Positions 20,760 to 30,618 of a stretch of DNA of 64,000 nt are shown here, one piece after another. The translations under genes and the position numbers were made by a program. The notes beneath the pieces are model-generated. The model was not told the DNA's origin. It worked only from the letters and a program-made list of their open reading frames with translations, and ran no database searches. Numbering within the stretch: position 1 is the first letter of the stretch; each line of letters begins with the position of its first letter. Origin of the DNA: Thiomicrospira pelophila DSM 1534 (GTDB lineage: Bacteria > Pseudomonadota > Gammaproteobacteria > Thiomicrospirales > Thiomicrospiraceae); assembly GCF_000711195.1 (NCBI RefSeq), contig NZ_JOMR01000001.1:1612001-1676000 (forward strand), given 5' to 3'.

Positions 20760-21428
20760 ATGAGCATTGAGATAAAAAACCTAGGGTTGCAAGACTATCA
20801 ATCCACTTGGCAAGCCATGCAAGATTTCACCGCCCAGCGTCACGTCGATACACCTGACCAAATCTGGCTAGTTGAACATCCGCCGGTGTATACCCAAGGC
20901 CTAAATGGCCAGCCAGAACATATCCAACAATCCTTAGGCGATATTCCACTCGTGCAATCCGATCGTGGCGGCCAAATCACCTATCACGCCCCTGGTCAGT
21001 TGATTGTTTATACGCTGATTGATCTCAAGCGCCGTCATCTTGGCGTAAGAGCCTTAGTCAGCTTGCTTGAAAATGCCTGTATCGCCCAGCTCACGGAACT
21101 TGGGATTTCAGCGCAATCTAGGAAAGACGCCCCCGGCATTTATGTTAATAGCCAAAAAATTGCTTCACTGGGTTTAAAAATTAAACGCCAATGCAGTTAT
21201 CATGGCCTGGCCTTAAACGTCAATATGGACTTAAGTCCATTTCAACGCATTACCCCTTGTGGGTTGAGTGGTATGCAAATGACTCAGGTCAGCCTGTACA
21301 ACTCAGAACAAACGGTTCAAAGCCTCGCACCAGGCCTGGTAGATCGCATTCAGCACGGCCTATTAAATTGGCCTATAATAAGCCATCATTTAAACAACGA
21401 AAAAACACAACCCCATCCGATTAGATAG
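20760..21428 (+). CDS. lipB: Octanoyl-ACP:protein N-octanoyltransferase
   Basis: Transfers octanoate from acyl carrier protein to lipoyl domains. 222 residues. Family motifs VQSDRGGQITYHAPGQLIVY, the lysine in QKIASLGLKI and the catalytic cysteine in ITPCGLSG are present. Start taken as ATG 20760; CAGGA, part of a degenerate palindrome (CACCAGGACTGGTG, 20746-20759), serves as ribosome-binding site, and a GTG lies directly in front. An exact palindrome copy near the 3' end encodes Pro-Gly-Leu-Val. Confidence 0.97.
   Translation: MSIEIKNLGLQDYQSTWQAMQDFTAQRHVDTPDQIWLVEHPPVYTQGLNGQPEHIQQSLGDIPLVQSDRGGQITYHAPGQLIVYTLIDLKRRHLGVRALVSLLENACIAQLTELGISAQSRKDAPGIYVNSQKIASLGLKIKRQCSYHGLALNVNMDLSPFQRITPCGLSGMQMTQVSLYNSEQTVQSLAPGLVDRIQHGLLNWPIISHHLNNEKTQPHPIR
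21329..21340. repeat. ACCAGGCCTGGT copy inside lipB
   Basis: Exact 12-bp palindrome read in the Pro-Gly-Leu-Val frame. Confidence 0.9.
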
Positions 21429-21437
21429 GTTGTTCTG

Positions 21438-22439
21438 GTGAATAGAATGCAGCAAATACAAGAAATATCTTTGGATCAAATTACCGGTTTAAAAGCGCGC
21501 AATGCGGCGATGAGTAAAGGCGAATACAAAACTAAATCGCTCAAGCATCGTCCCGATCCTGAGCGTGAACGCCTTGCCAAGCCTAGTTGGATTCGCGCCA
21601 AGCTGCCCAAAGCCAAAGATATTCACCGCATCGCCGAGCTCAAAAGCATCTTGCGCGAAAATAAATTGCACACAGTTTGTGAGGAAGCCTCTTGCCCAAA
21701 CTTAGGTGAATGTTTTGGCCACGGCACCGCGACCTTTATGATTATGGGCGATATTTGCACGCGTAAGTGCCCCTTCTGCGATGTTACGCACGGCCGACCA
21801 AAACCGTTAGATTCCAACGAACCCATGCATATGGCGAAAACCATCCAAGCAATGAAACTTAGATATGTCGTAATCACATCGGTTGATCGTGATGATCTGC
21901 GCGACGGCGGTGCCCAACACTTTCTCGATTGTATTCAAGCGGTACGCCAACACGCCCCACAAACCGAAATCGAAACACTGGTACCGGACTTTCGTGGTCG
22001 TTTAAGTGTGGCGCTCGATACCTTAAGTATCGCCCCGCCTGATGTGCTTAACCACAACCTTGAAACCGTACCAAGCTTATATGAACAAGCACGTCCAGGC
22101 GCAGACTATCAAGCCTCGCTAGATCTGCTTCAACGCTTCAAACAAACGAACCCACAGGTCAAAACCAAGTCTGGCTTAATGGTGGGGTTAGGCGAAAGTT
22201 TTGCTGAAATGGTTCAGGTTTTAAAAGACCTACGCGCGCACCAAGTCGACATGCTAACCGTTGGCCAGTATTTACAACCCAGCCTACACCACTTAGCGGT
22301 CGAACGTTATTGGACACCAGACGAATTCAAACAACTCGAAATTAAAGCTTACGAATTAGGCTTTACGCATGTGGCTTGCGGCCCGATGGTTCGGTCGTCT
22401 TACCATGCTGATTTACAGGCGAAAGGTGAATATAAATGA
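21438..22439 (+). CDS. lipA: Lipoyl synthase
   Basis: Radical SAM enzyme that inserts two sulfurs into octanoyl groups. 333 residues. Auxiliary cluster cysteines lie in [12 protein letters not shown], the radical SAM cluster in CTRKCPFCD, and the C-terminal RSSYHA serine ligand is present. A GTG start at 21438 has AGG 8 nt upstream; ATG 21447 is an alternative. Confidence 0.98.
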   Translation: MNRMQQIQEISLDQITGLKARNAAMSKGEYKTKSLKHRPDPERERLAKPSWIRAKLPKAKDIHRIAELKSILRENKLHTVCEEASCPNLGECFGHGTATFMIMGDICTRKCPFCDVTHGRPKPLDSNEPMHMAKTIQAMKLRYVVITSVDRDDLRDGGAQHFLDCIQAVRQHAPQTEIETLVPDFRGRLSVALDTLSIAPPDVLNHNLETVPSLYEQARPGADYQASLDLLQRFKQTNPQVKTKSGLMVGLGESFAEMVQVLKDLRAHQVDMLTVGQYLQPSLHHLAVERYWTPDEFKQLEIKAYELGFTHVACGPMVRSSYHADLQAKGEYK

Positions 22440-23305
22440 TTCAAGATGTCATGACACGCTCGCATGCCGATGCGATTCAACGCTTTTTATTTCAAGAGCA
22501 TGATATTCGTGGTCAGCATATTCATTTAAGCCAGGCCTGGCAGTCGATGCTTGCCGATCGGCATTACCCGCTGGTATTGGTTAAATTATTAGGTGAACTC
22601 ACGGCTTTTGCTGCTTTGCTGGCGAATGGCTTAAAACACCCCGGCCGCATCATTTTGCAAGTGCAAGGTCAAGGACCGGTCAACTTACTAGTAGTCGAAG
22701 TGACGCATGAACTTAAACTCAAAGGCCTAGCTAAAACCAACGCGCCGATTACCGACCAGCTTTCAGCTAATGAGCTACTAGGCGAGGGCCAGATATTAGT
22801 TACACTAGAAAACAGCTTAAACGATCATTTATACCAATCTTACGTGCCGCGCGAAGGCGAACAGCTAATTGAGGCCTTGCAGAATTTTTTAAGCCAGTCT
22901 GAACAGCTTGACTCAAAGTTAGCGATTGAAGTCAGTGAACAGGCAATTGGTGGGCTGTATCTGCAAAAAATGCCACAGACTGACGCGCACGATGAAGATG
23001 CTTGGGATCGGATTAGCCATCTAGCCAGCACGCTTAAAGCCGATGAGTTATTAGATTTGGACACCCCCATCTTATTAACAAGGTTGTTTCATGAAGAAGT
23101 GGTTGAGCTTTACGAACCGAAAGAAGCTGAGTACGAATGCATTCAAGACCGCCAACGTATCGCAACGATGATTCAATCTCTAGGCGAACAAGAAGCCCGC
23201 CAAATTCTAGCGGATGAAGGTGAAATTGTGGTGTTTAACGATATGTGCAACTATCACGAGCGCTTTAGTGCAGCCGATATTGACGAGTTATTTAAGTCTC
23301 ATTAA
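22436..23305 (+). CDS. hslO: Hsp33-type redox chaperone lacking two zinc cysteines
   Basis: Hsp33 is a cytoplasmic holdase activated by oxidation of a four-cysteine zinc centre. The substrate-binding core is intact in layout ([44 protein letters not shown]), and the 289-residue length is normal. The C-terminal switch normally reads CxC then CxxC. Here the positions, each offset by 3 from E. coli numbering, are Cys235, Gln237, Asn268 and Cys271, so only two of four ligands remain, and there are no other cysteines. It overlaps lipA by 4 nt (ATGA). Confidence 0.88.
   Translation: MIQDVMTRSHADAIQRFLFQEHDIRGQHIHLSQAWQSMLADRHYPLVLVKLLGELTAFAALLANGLKHPGRIILQVQGQGPVNLLVVEVTHELKLKGLAKTNAPITDQLSANELLGEGQILVTLENSLNDHLYQSYVPREGEQLIEALQNFLSQSEQLDSKLAIEVSEQAIGGLYLQKMPQTDAHDEDAWDRISHLASTLKADELLDLDTPILLTRLFHEEVVELYEPKEAEYECIQDRQRIATMIQSLGEQEARQILADEGEIVVFNDMCNYHERFSAADIDELFKSH
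22531..22540. repeat. 10-bp core palindrome CCAGGCCTGG inside hslO
   Basis: Core copy flanked by G/C instead of A/T, read as Gln-Ala-Trp. Confidence 0.7.
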
Positions 23306-23360
23306 TAGTCTCAAACTTTGCTTTGCCAGTTTTGCACTGGCAAAGCACCAGGCCTGCTGT

Positions 23361-24137
23361 CTAGTCAGCTAAGTCTCGAGTAAATACCCAGTCTTTTTCA
23401 GATGAGAGCTGCGGCGCAAACTTATAACCGGCATAATCAAAATACTTCAAATCTTCTGCATTTTCGATTTTATGATCGATTGCATAACGCACCATTAAAC
23501 CCCGCGCTTTTTTGGCATAAAAACTGATGATTTTGTACTCACCCTTTTTTAAGTCCTTAAAGATGGGTGTCACCACCGACGCGTCCAATAACTTAGGTTT
23601 GACCGCTTTAAAATATTCATTCGACGCTAAATTCACCACTGGCTTACCGGCTTGCGTCAGCGTTTTATTCAAGGACTGAGTCAGGCTTTCCCCCCAAAAC
23701 GCATATAAGTTCTTACCTTTTGGGTTGGCCAATTTCGTACCCATTTCTAAACGATAAGGCCGCATTAAGTCTAACGGTTTTAACAAGCCATATAAGCCCG
23801 ACAAAATACGCAAATGAGTTTGAGCGTAAGCTAAGCCTTTATTATCCAAACTCGCCGCATCCAGCCCTTGATACACATCACCTTTAAACATGAAGATCGC
23901 TTGTTTTGAGACCTCATCGCTATCCGATGGTTTGCACCAAGCCTGGTTGCGATCAAAATTCAATTGCGCCAAATCATCGCTAATATGCATCAACTGACTC
24001 AAGTCTCTAGGCTCTAATGGCTTAACAACTTGCATTAACTCAGCCGATTGGCTTAGAAAATCCGCTTGGGTAAAATCCACATCAGCCGGTCGGGCCGATT
24101 CATCAAGCGCCTTGGCCGGGGAAATCAACATCAACAT
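23361..24137 (-). CDS. yaaA: Peroxide stress protein YaaA
   Basis: DUF328/UPF0246 family; in E. coli it lowers free iron and DNA damage during hydrogen peroxide stress. 258 residues from [13 protein letters not shown], with the conserved [22 protein letters not shown] and [14 protein letters not shown] segments. It is convergent with hslO, another oxidative-stress gene, and a degenerate palindrome (CACCAGGCCTGCTG near 23347) fills the gap. Confidence 0.95.
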   Translation of the reverse strand: MLMLISPAKALDESARPADVDFTQADFLSQSAELMQVVKPLEPRDLSQLMHISDDLAQLNFDRNQAWCKPSDSDEVSKQAIFMFKGDVYQGLDAASLDNKGLAYAQTHLRILSGLYGLLKPLDLMRPYRLEMGTKLANPKGKNLYAFWGESLTQSLNKTLTQAGKPVVNLASNEYFKAVKPKLLDASVVTPIFKDLKKGEYKIISFYAKKARGLMVRYAIDHKIENAEDLKYFDYAGYKFAPQLSSEKDWVFTRDLAD

Positions 24138-24195
24138 CTTTTGTCTCCAAAATCACTATAAAACGCTAGCAGGCATGGCCTAAAAACTAAATACA

Positions 24196-24459
24196 TTAAG
24201 CTTTCGGTGCGAAACCCTGAGCTTCTAAAAAATGGCGTAAATTCATAATATCATCTTTGCCTTCAATATCATGACCATGATGCGGCGTACTAATCACCAA
24301 TTCGGCACCATTTATTACAATTTTTGCGCGTCCGTGATGAGACGTATCAATCGTGGCGCCAAAATGTTCTAAAGCGGAGGATAATTTCTTCCAATCAATA
24401 TTCGCCGCCATCGGATGCGCAAAGATTTTTCCAATAACAACATCATGTTTGTGGCTCAT
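24196..24459 (-). CDS. Small HicA-like conserved protein
   Basis: 87 residues. The layout IDWKKLSSALEHFGATI, a basic stretch around HHGRAKIVI and STPHHGHDIEGKDDIMNLRHFLEAQG resembles the dsRBD-like HicA fold, in which the histidine near the middle is catalytic in toxins. No hicB antitoxin gene is adjacent, so a toxin role is not supported. Ribosome-binding site AGGAG (complement of GCTCCT) precedes the ATG. Function unknown. Confidence 0.75.
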   Translation of the reverse strand: MSHKHDVVIGKIFAHPMAANIDWKKLSSALEHFGATIDTSHHGRAKIVINGAELVISTPHHGHDIEGKDDIMNLRHFLEAQGFAPKA

Positions 24460-24630
24460 GGTTCGCTCCTAAATTATTGCGGCCAACCTCTAAATTGACT
24501 TACTTTTTTTATTATATCACCAGCTCAAAGCCATACCGCAGCTTTGCTGCTCTATAAAGAACGCAAGTCGTTGTGATTTTAGGCGAGGTTTGTTAGTCTT
24601 GTCGGCCAACAAAAAAACAAGGAAAGGGTT

Positions 24631-25383
24631 ATGCGTTTAGCAATCGGACTGACCAGCTTAATCATCAGTCAATCGGCCTTAGCCATCGTGAATATTGAAA
24701 ATCTAAGAATGGATGAAACTCAAGCTGGATGGGGTACTTCGACAACCCTCGGCGCCAATGGAAAGCGCGGTAATACAGAAGAGGATAATTTTTCAATCTC
24801 GGGCGGCATTCAGCATATTTCTGACAACTTAAAAAGACGCGATTTATTATTATACGATGCTGGTCAAAGCCAATCTAAAGGCGAAACCTACTCAGAATCT
24901 TACTTTGCGCATTACCGTCATACCGAGCAGCTTACCCATAAATGGGCTTGGGAAACTTTTTTGCAACACGAAAGTGAGCCCTTAAGTAATGACAGCCTGC
25001 GTAATTTAGTGGGTATGAACGCTCGTTACCGTCTAAACGCTTTTCCATTTAACGGATTTGGTGGTGTTGGTCTAATGTATGAAGAACGCTCCATTGAACT
25101 TTTGGGAGAGAAGATAGAAGATACTGGCACGCGCTTTAACTTCTACCTTGATTCCAAGTATCGTCTAAGCGATAACACCGACTGGAAAATCAGTTTATAT
25201 GCACAACCTAAAACGGACGACTTCAGCAATTTGCGTACAGTGACCAGTACAGGCTTAACCACACGCATTAACAGCGTGTTTGCCTTTACGCTGGATGCCG
25301 CTTATACCCATGATTCGGAGCCTCTCACCGATCAAGAAAATTATGATTTTTCTTATACAACAGGGATTAATATCCGATTCTAA
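24631..25383 (+). CDS. DUF481 outer-membrane beta-barrel protein
   Basis: 250 residues with a signal peptide (MRLAIGLTSLIISQSALA). The rest is alternating short amphipathic strands ending in IRF, a typical outer-membrane barrel terminus. The pattern of GNTEEDNFSISGG, HYRHTEQLTHKWAWETFLQHE and GVGLMYEERSIEL matches DUF481 (YdiY-like, salt-induced outer-membrane proteins). GGAAAGGG precedes the start. The substrate is unknown. Confidence 0.85.
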   Translation: MRLAIGLTSLIISQSALAIVNIENLRMDETQAGWGTSTTLGANGKRGNTEEDNFSISGGIQHISDNLKRRDLLLYDAGQSQSKGETYSESYFAHYRHTEQLTHKWAWETFLQHESEPLSNDSLRNLVGMNARYRLNAFPFNGFGGVGLMYEERSIELLGEKIEDTGTRFNFYLDSKYRLSDNTDWKISLYAQPKTDDFSNLRTVTSTGLTTRINSVFAFTLDAAYTHDSEPLTDQENYDFSYTTGINIRF

Positions 25384-25404
25384 AACACTCTCTCACGAAG
25401 CCGG

Positions 25405-26085
25405 CTATTTGGCCGCTTCGCGATCCGCAATAACCGATTCAATTTGTTCTAAACGTTCAAGTGTGCCTACATCACTCCATAAACCAGGATATACCTCACC
25501 GGTGACCAACCCAGCTTGCATCGCTTCACGCAAAATCGGAGCCAAAGCCAAGCGTTGGGCTGGCATGTTTTTGAATAAGTCTGGGTGAATTAAGCTGATG
25601 CCTGCAAATGTCCAGTCGCCCTGCGATTCAACTTTACCCTGCTGACTAAGTCCAAAATCCCCTTTTGACTTAAACTCAGGCGTCGGTACTAATACCAAGT
25701 GTGCCAAGCAGCCAGGGGCTAATTTAGTCGGCAAACACGCAAAGTCCATCTCGGTATAAACATCGCCATTAATCACCAAAAAAGCCTCGCTACCTAACAA
25801 AGGTAAAGCCTGAATAATGCCCCCCGCTGTTTCGAGTCCGCCTACCGGTTCAGCCGAATACACAATGGGTAAGCCAAATTGATCACCTTGTCCGAATGCT
25901 TGCTCAAATTGCTCGCCTAACCAGGCATGGTTAATAACCAAACCCTCCACTTCTAATAACGCCAATTTTTCGATATGGTATTGAATCAAAGGTTTGCCAG
26001 CAACGGGTATGAGTGGTTTAGGCGTTTTATCTGTTAAGGGGCGTAAACGCTCTCCACGCCCTGCAGCTAGAATCATCGCCTTCAT
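25405..26085 (-). CDS. murU: N-acetylmuramate-1-phosphate uridylyltransferase
   Basis: Nucleotidyltransferase that converts MurNAc-1-phosphate to UDP-MurNAc, bypassing de novo synthesis during wall recycling. 226 residues, starting MKAMILAAGRGERLRPLT with the KPLIPVAGKPLI and FLVINGDVYTEMD motifs. It overlaps amgK by one base (TAATG). The amgK-murU pair beside lptD is the known arrangement in Pseudomonas. A near-copy of the palindrome (ACCAGGCATGGT, 25920-25931) lies inside. Confidence 0.93.
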   Translation of the reverse strand: MKAMILAAGRGERLRPLTDKTPKPLIPVAGKPLIQYHIEKLALLEVEGLVINHAWLGEQFEQAFGQGDQFGLPIVYSAEPVGGLETAGGIIQALPLLGSEAFLVINGDVYTEMDFACLPTKLAPGCLAHLVLVPTPEFKSKGDFGLSQQGKVESQGDWTFAGISLIHPDLFKNMPAQRLALAPILREAMQAGLVTGEVYPGLWSDVGTLERLEQIESVIADREAAK

Positions 26086-27095
26086 TATTTAGCTTCTCCG
26101 ATTCGAGATACGAGTTTTTGTGTCCAGTTCACTAAATCTCGCATTTCATTATAGTGTGACCCTACTTCGGTGATGTAGTTTAAGGTCGCCGGGATATCGT
26201 TTAAATAGCCGTCCTTGCCATCTCTATGAAACAAACGCGCAAAAATACCTGCGGCTTTTAGGTGGCGCTGAATTCCCATTAAATCCATAGACTTAGCAAA
26301 ACCAGACCATTCCGACTGGGTTAAACGACCAGCCTGGCAAAGCATCAAAAAATATTGTCTTTGCCATTCGCGCACTTGCTCGGCGGGCCATACGATATAA
26401 CAATCCCGCAATAAAGACACGGCGTCATAGGTTAACGCGCCATGCACCGCGTCCTGAAAGTCCAAAATCCCCGGATTGCGCTGTTCGGTTAGCATTAAGT
26501 TTCGGCTATGATAATCGCGATGCACATAAACTTGAGGCTGAGCCAGTGCAGATTCCACCAAGCGATGTTTGACCGACAACCAGGCCTGGTGCTCTAATTT
26601 ATTCATGCCAAGGTCGCAATGACGTTCGCCCAGCCAGTCGGTAAACAAGTCCATTTCGCGATTAAGCAAGGCGGCATCGTAAATCGGCAAATGCGAACTT
26701 TTGGCTTGGGTTTGCAGCACCACTAAGGCACGCAAAGCATCCGTGTAATAGGTTTCGGCATTCGACTCGTTTAAGACTGATAAATAAGTGGTTGATCCTA
26801 AATCGGTCAATAATAAAAAGCCTCGCGTTAAATCCTGCTCGAGAACTTTAGGCACATGTAAACCCAGCGCATCCAATTCGGCCGATACCGCAATAAAGGG
26901 ACGACAATCTTCCTGTTCAGGTGGCGCATCCATAATAATAAAGCTTTGCTGTTGGGTTGGGTCGTTAAATCGAACTCTAAAATAACGCCGAAAACTGGCA
27001 TCACTCGAGGCCGATTCCGGCAAAGACAACTCACCTTGTTTAAAACGGCTCAAACCCGCTAACCAGGTTTGCATTTGTTCAAATCTTAAATCCAT
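26085..27095 (-). CDS. amgK: N-acetylmuramate/N-acetylglucosamine anomeric kinase
   Basis: Phosphorylates recycled MurNAc and GlcNAc at C1, feeding MurU. Aminoglycoside-phosphotransferase fold, 336 residues, with the catalytic loop VHRDYHSRNLML and metal-binding GILDFQDAVHG. Divergent from lptD. An exact palindrome copy encodes His-Gln-Ala-Trp. Confidence 0.93.
   Translation of the reverse strand: MDLRFEQMQTWLAGLSRFKQGELSLPESASSDASFRRYFRVRFNDPTQQQSFIIMDAPPEQEDCRPFIAVSAELDALGLHVPKVLEQDLTRGFLLLTDLGSTTYLSVLNESNAETYYTDALRALVVLQTQAKSSHLPIYDAALLNREMDLFTDWLGERHCDLGMNKLEHQAWLSVKHRLVESALAQPQVYVHRDYHSRNLMLTEQRNPGILDFQDAVHGALTYDAVSLLRDCYIVWPAEQVREWQRQYFLMLCQAGRLTQSEWSGFAKSMDLMGIQRHLKAAGIFARLFHRDGKDGYLNDIPATLNYITEVGSHYNEMRDLVNWTQKLVSRIGEAK
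26579..26590. repeat. ACCAGGCCTGGT copy inside amgK
   Basis: Exact 12-bp palindrome read in the Gln-Ala-Trp frame on the minus strand. Confidence 0.9.
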
Positions 27096-27253
27096 AAACT
27101 CTGCTTTTAAATGACGGCGATGATTCGCTAAATCGGCTAGGCAAGAAAATACACTTTCTAACCTAATTTTCAGACTTAATAAAGCCTCTATTAGACAACG
27201 AACTCAGGTAGAATAATCGGCTAAGTCGCCAATTAGATAATTTTGCCTTTAGA

Positions 27254-29602
27254 ATGTCAATTTTTTCCAAGTTATCCCTTGTTTGGTTTGCGCTCACCAC
27301 TAGCAGTTTGGCGTATTCCCAAACCGCTCAGTTAATGCCAAGTCCAGATAACCCTTGTCTACCGGAGTGGATTGCTACCCCGCAAACCCTACCGCCATCT
27401 GGTTCGTTGACTCAAGTGGAAGGCGACCAATTACTTCAAACCCAGTCTAATCAAATCACCCTAACCGGTCACGTACGTTTATCAGAACCAGGCCTGGTGG
27501 TATTAAGCAATCAATTATTTTATGATCGAGATAACCAACATATTCGTGCGTTTGGTCAGGTTGAACTTCACCAGAAAAATACTATCTTATTAGGCGAGCA
27601 AGCGGAATTCAATCAGTCCAACCAAATCGGTTTCATAAATCAAGTTCAATACCAACTTTCTGAAAGCCGCGCTCATGGATCCGCAGAACGTCTAGAGTTT
27701 AATCAAACTAAACGCATCAGCCACTTAAACCAAGCCAGCTTTACTACCTGCCCATTAACCGATCCGGCTTGGAACATGCACTTTGGCGAATTAGAAATTA
27801 ATGACCCTAAACGCCGCTTGTACGGTTATAACACCTGGCTTGAATTCAAAGGTGTACCCATTTTTTACACGCCCTACATTGATATTCCGTTGGATGATCG
27901 AGCCAGCGGTTTTTTATTCCCCTACATCGGCAACCATAAAACCGCGGCTCAAAGTCAGCCAGAACCTCTATCGGTGGTCGCCGCGCCCTACTATTTTAAT
28001 ATCGCCCCCAATATGGATGACACCCTCACCTTAATAGGCATTCAAGATCGTGGTGTGGTGTTGGACAATGAGTTTCGCTATTTGCAGCCCAACCATAGCG
28101 GCGAACTGCAATTTAGCCTACTGCAAGATCAACTCGCCAATAGTGAAGGCTTACGTTATGTTGATCGCAGTGGCGACATCATCACCGAACAACCGCTTTC
28201 TGAACGCTGGCGTATCAGCTACGCAGGCCGCCAAAACTGGGGCGCCGGTTTTAGTTCAAGCTTAAACTGGCAAGAAGTATCTGACCCGGATTTCTATAAC
28301 GATATTCCACTCTCATTTACGGCCTCCGAGTCTCGTATTGGTTCACAAACCACCACCATTAACCGAAGTGCGCGTTTAAGTTTTAACCGCGGACCAATAC
28401 AAGCTCATATTCAACACTATGGCTATTTGCCCTTACGAAATGGTGAGCGTAACTATCTCGAGAAAACGCCCGAAGTTGGATTTAATCTGGGTCAGAGTTT
28501 CGGTGCTGTTCGTACCAATCTATATTTAGAAACGACTGAATTTAAACGTTATGACGGCTTTAATGACTTCTTGGAAGATGGCCATGTCAGTGGACAAACC
28601 TCTACCGGTGTCATGGGACGGCGTAGTTTAGCGATACCCAGCCTTCAATACCAATTAAACCGCCCCTATGCGCGCCTGCAAGCACAAGTACAAGCCAACT
28701 ACCGTGAATACGATCTAATTAACGCAGCAGATACGGCCTCAACAGACAATACCGTAATGCAATATGCCTTACGTGGTGGTTTGTTTTTTGAACGTGATGT
28801 CAGTCTATTCAATACCGACTTCATCCAAACCCTTGAGCCAGAAGTGCAATGGCTTTATGTTCCTTACGTTGACCAGAGTCATTTGCAACGTTTTGATACC
28901 GGGCGCACAAGCCTTGATTTTAGCAACCTTTTTCAACTTAATCGTTTCTCAGGTTTTGACCGCATTGGTGACACTCAACAAATCAGCACCGCCCTCACCA
29001 CAAGATTACTTAACCAAACCGGTTTACCGCTGGCCGATGCGGCTATCGGGCAAGTGTTTTATTTAGCGGATAGAGAGGTCGAACTGGACAGCAATCAGAT
29101 TCAAGACGACCCGCGTTCTGACTATTTTGTTCGCCTAAGCACCAATCTAAAATCATTTAATTTTGCCTCCACCAGTCAATACGACTACCAAACCACCGAA
29201 CTCACACAAATGCAAAACCGGATAAAATGGCAAGCATTTAATCGTGTCGAATTTTTAGCCGTTCATCAAGCTTTAAACCTAAATGCCGATTCGACTTTAG
29301 ATGACACAGAAAGCGTCAATCGCCGCCAACAAACAGTCGGTGCTGGCTTAATGCTTGGCTTAACTTCTAAATGGCAGCTCGCCAGTTACCTGAACTACGA
29401 TTTTCAAAAAAAGGTGCGCCGTGAGTTTCTCGGCGGGCTACGTTATGATAGTTGCTGCTGGGCTTCAGAGCTGGTATTTGAGCAACGACAATTGGCGGAT
29501 GGTCGATACAATGCCTCGGTTAACTTAGTGTTCGAACTCAAAGGTCTAAGTACCGTCGGCAGCCGAATGCGTGATACCATTCAAAACACTCTCAACTTTT
29601 AA
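27254..29602 (+). CDS. lptD: LPS-assembly outer-membrane protein LptD
   Basis: Outer-membrane barrel that inserts lipopolysaccharide into the outer leaflet. 782 residues: signal peptide (LSLVWFALTTSSLAYSQ), N-terminal jellyroll of the OstA type (about residues 55-150), then the barrel. The four cysteines that form the maturation disulfides are present at Cys35, Cys166, Cys734 and Cys735 (DSCCW). It leads the lptD-surA-pdxA-rsmA-apaH run. An exact palindrome copy at 27487 encodes Pro-Gly-Leu-Val. Confidence 0.97.
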   Translation: MSIFSKLSLVWFALTTSSLAYSQTAQLMPSPDNPCLPEWIATPQTLPPSGSLTQVEGDQLLQTQSNQITLTGHVRLSEPGLVVLSNQLFYDRDNQHIRAFGQVELHQKNTILLGEQAEFNQSNQIGFINQVQYQLSESRAHGSAERLEFNQTKRISHLNQASFTTCPLTDPAWNMHFGELEINDPKRRLYGYNTWLEFKGVPIFYTPYIDIPLDDRASGFLFPYIGNHKTAAQSQPEPLSVVAAPYYFNIAPNMDDTLTLIGIQDRGVVLDNEFRYLQPNHSGELQFSLLQDQLANSEGLRYVDRSGDIITEQPLSERWRISYAGRQNWGAGFSSSLNWQEVSDPDFYNDIPLSFTASESRIGSQTTTINRSARLSFNRGPIQAHIQHYGYLPLRNGERNYLEKTPEVGFNLGQSFGAVRTNLYLETTEFKRYDGFNDFLEDGHVSGQTSTGVMGRRSLAIPSLQYQLNRPYARLQAQVQANYREYDLINAADTASTDNTVMQYALRGGLFFERDVSLFNTDFIQTLEPEVQWLYVPYVDQSHLQRFDTGRTSLDFSNLFQLNRFSGFDRIGDTQQISTALTTRLLNQTGLPLADAAIGQVFYLADREVELDSNQIQDDPRSDYFVRLSTNLKSFNFASTSQYDYQTTELTQMQNRIKWQAFNRVEFLAVHQALNLNADSTLDDTESVNRRQQTVGAGLMLGLTSKWQLASYLNYDFQKKVRREFLGGLRYDSCCWASELVFEQRQLADGRYNASVNLVFELKGLSTVGSRMRDTIQNTLNF
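27487..27498. repeat. ACCAGGCCTGGT copy inside lptD
   Basis: Exact 12-bp palindrome read in the Pro-Gly-Leu-Val frame. Confidence 0.9.
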
Positions 29603-29637
29603 TGAAACCTCTATAACAAAAAAAGAAAGTCATAATT

Positions 29638-30618
29638 ATGTGGTCAAAACCGACAAAAAAAATCCTTAACAGCCTCGTATTGATTTGCCTGTTAAGTTTT
29701 TCAAATCTATTGCACGCCAACACCTTGCTCGATCGAATTGTCGCGGTCGTTAACGATGATATTATTCTGTTAAGTGAACTCAATGAACAAAGCGACCAGG
29801 CCTTAGCTGAACTCCGCCAACGCCAAATTCAGCGCCCAAATATGAACGTGTTGCGCGAGCGCGTACTCGACAACATTATTATGCAAAAGCTACAAGAGCA
29901 ACGCGCTAAACAACGTGGTATTCAGGTTTCGGACGAAGAGATCAACGCCCAACTTAGCCAAATGGCTGAAGCCAACAATTTGACGTTGTTACAACTTCGT
30001 GAAGCGCTCAATCAACAAATGCCGAATGGTTTTAGCACTATTCGCAAACAAATTAGTGATCAAATTTTGATTCAAAAATTACGTGAAATTGAAATTATCA
30101 GTCAAATCCAGGTGAGCGAAGGAGAGGTCGACAACTTCATACAGCGCCGTCAACTACAAGACAGTAACGAAGAATTTAAACTCGCGCATATTCTGATTAC
30201 CCGCCCCGACTCACCCACCGCTGAACAGAGTCGCGAAGTCGAACAAAAAGTAAAGGATATTTACCAGCAACTTCTCGACGGTGAAGAATTCGCACAAATG
30301 GCGGTTCGCCACTCAGAAGCAAGCCAAGCCTTAAATGGTGGCGATCTCGGTTGGTTAAATCTTGACGAAATGCCCTCTTTTTTTACGGATACGGTCAGCG
30401 CACTCCAGCTCGGTCAAATTAGTCAAATCATTGAAACACCAAGTGGTTATCACATTCTAAAACTCAACGATAAACGCCGTGGTGAAAACCAAGGCCAAGC
30501 GTTGGAACAAGAGGCGATCCAAGCGATTCGTTCCCGTAAAGCCAATGAAACCTTTGACTTGTGGATGCGTCGCTTGCGTGATGAAGCTTATGTCGAAACG
30601 CGGTTGGAGCAACCATGA
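29638..30618 (+). CDS. surA: Periplasmic chaperone SurA with one PPIase domain
   Basis: Escorts outer-membrane proteins such as LptD. Signal peptide ([17 protein letters not shown]), then the SurA N-terminal chaperone region starting [19 protein letters not shown], and a single parvulin domain ([12 protein letters not shown] to [13 protein letters not shown]). 326 residues compared with about 430 in E. coli, which has two parvulin domains; only one copy is visible here. The pdxA ATG overlaps its stop codon. Confidence 0.95.
   Translation: MWSKPTKKILNSLVLICLLSFSNLLHANTLLDRIVAVVNDDIILLSELNEQSDQALAELRQRQIQRPNMNVLRERVLDNIIMQKLQEQRAKQRGIQVSDEEINAQLSQMAEANNLTLLQLREALNQQMPNGFSTIRKQISDQILIQKLREIEIISQIQVSEGEVDNFIQRRQLQDSNEEFKLAHILITRPDSPTAEQSREVEQKVKDIYQQLLDGEEFAQMAVRHSEASQALNGGDLGWLNLDEMPSFFTDTVSALQLGQISQIIETPSGYHILKLNDKRRGENQGQALEQEAIQAIRSRKANETFDLWMRRLRDEAYVETRLEQP

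Noticed and set aside
25396-25420. Terminator hairpin at the DUF481/murU junction
   Set aside because: The stem has a bulge, overlaps the murU coding end and lacks a good T run on either strand.
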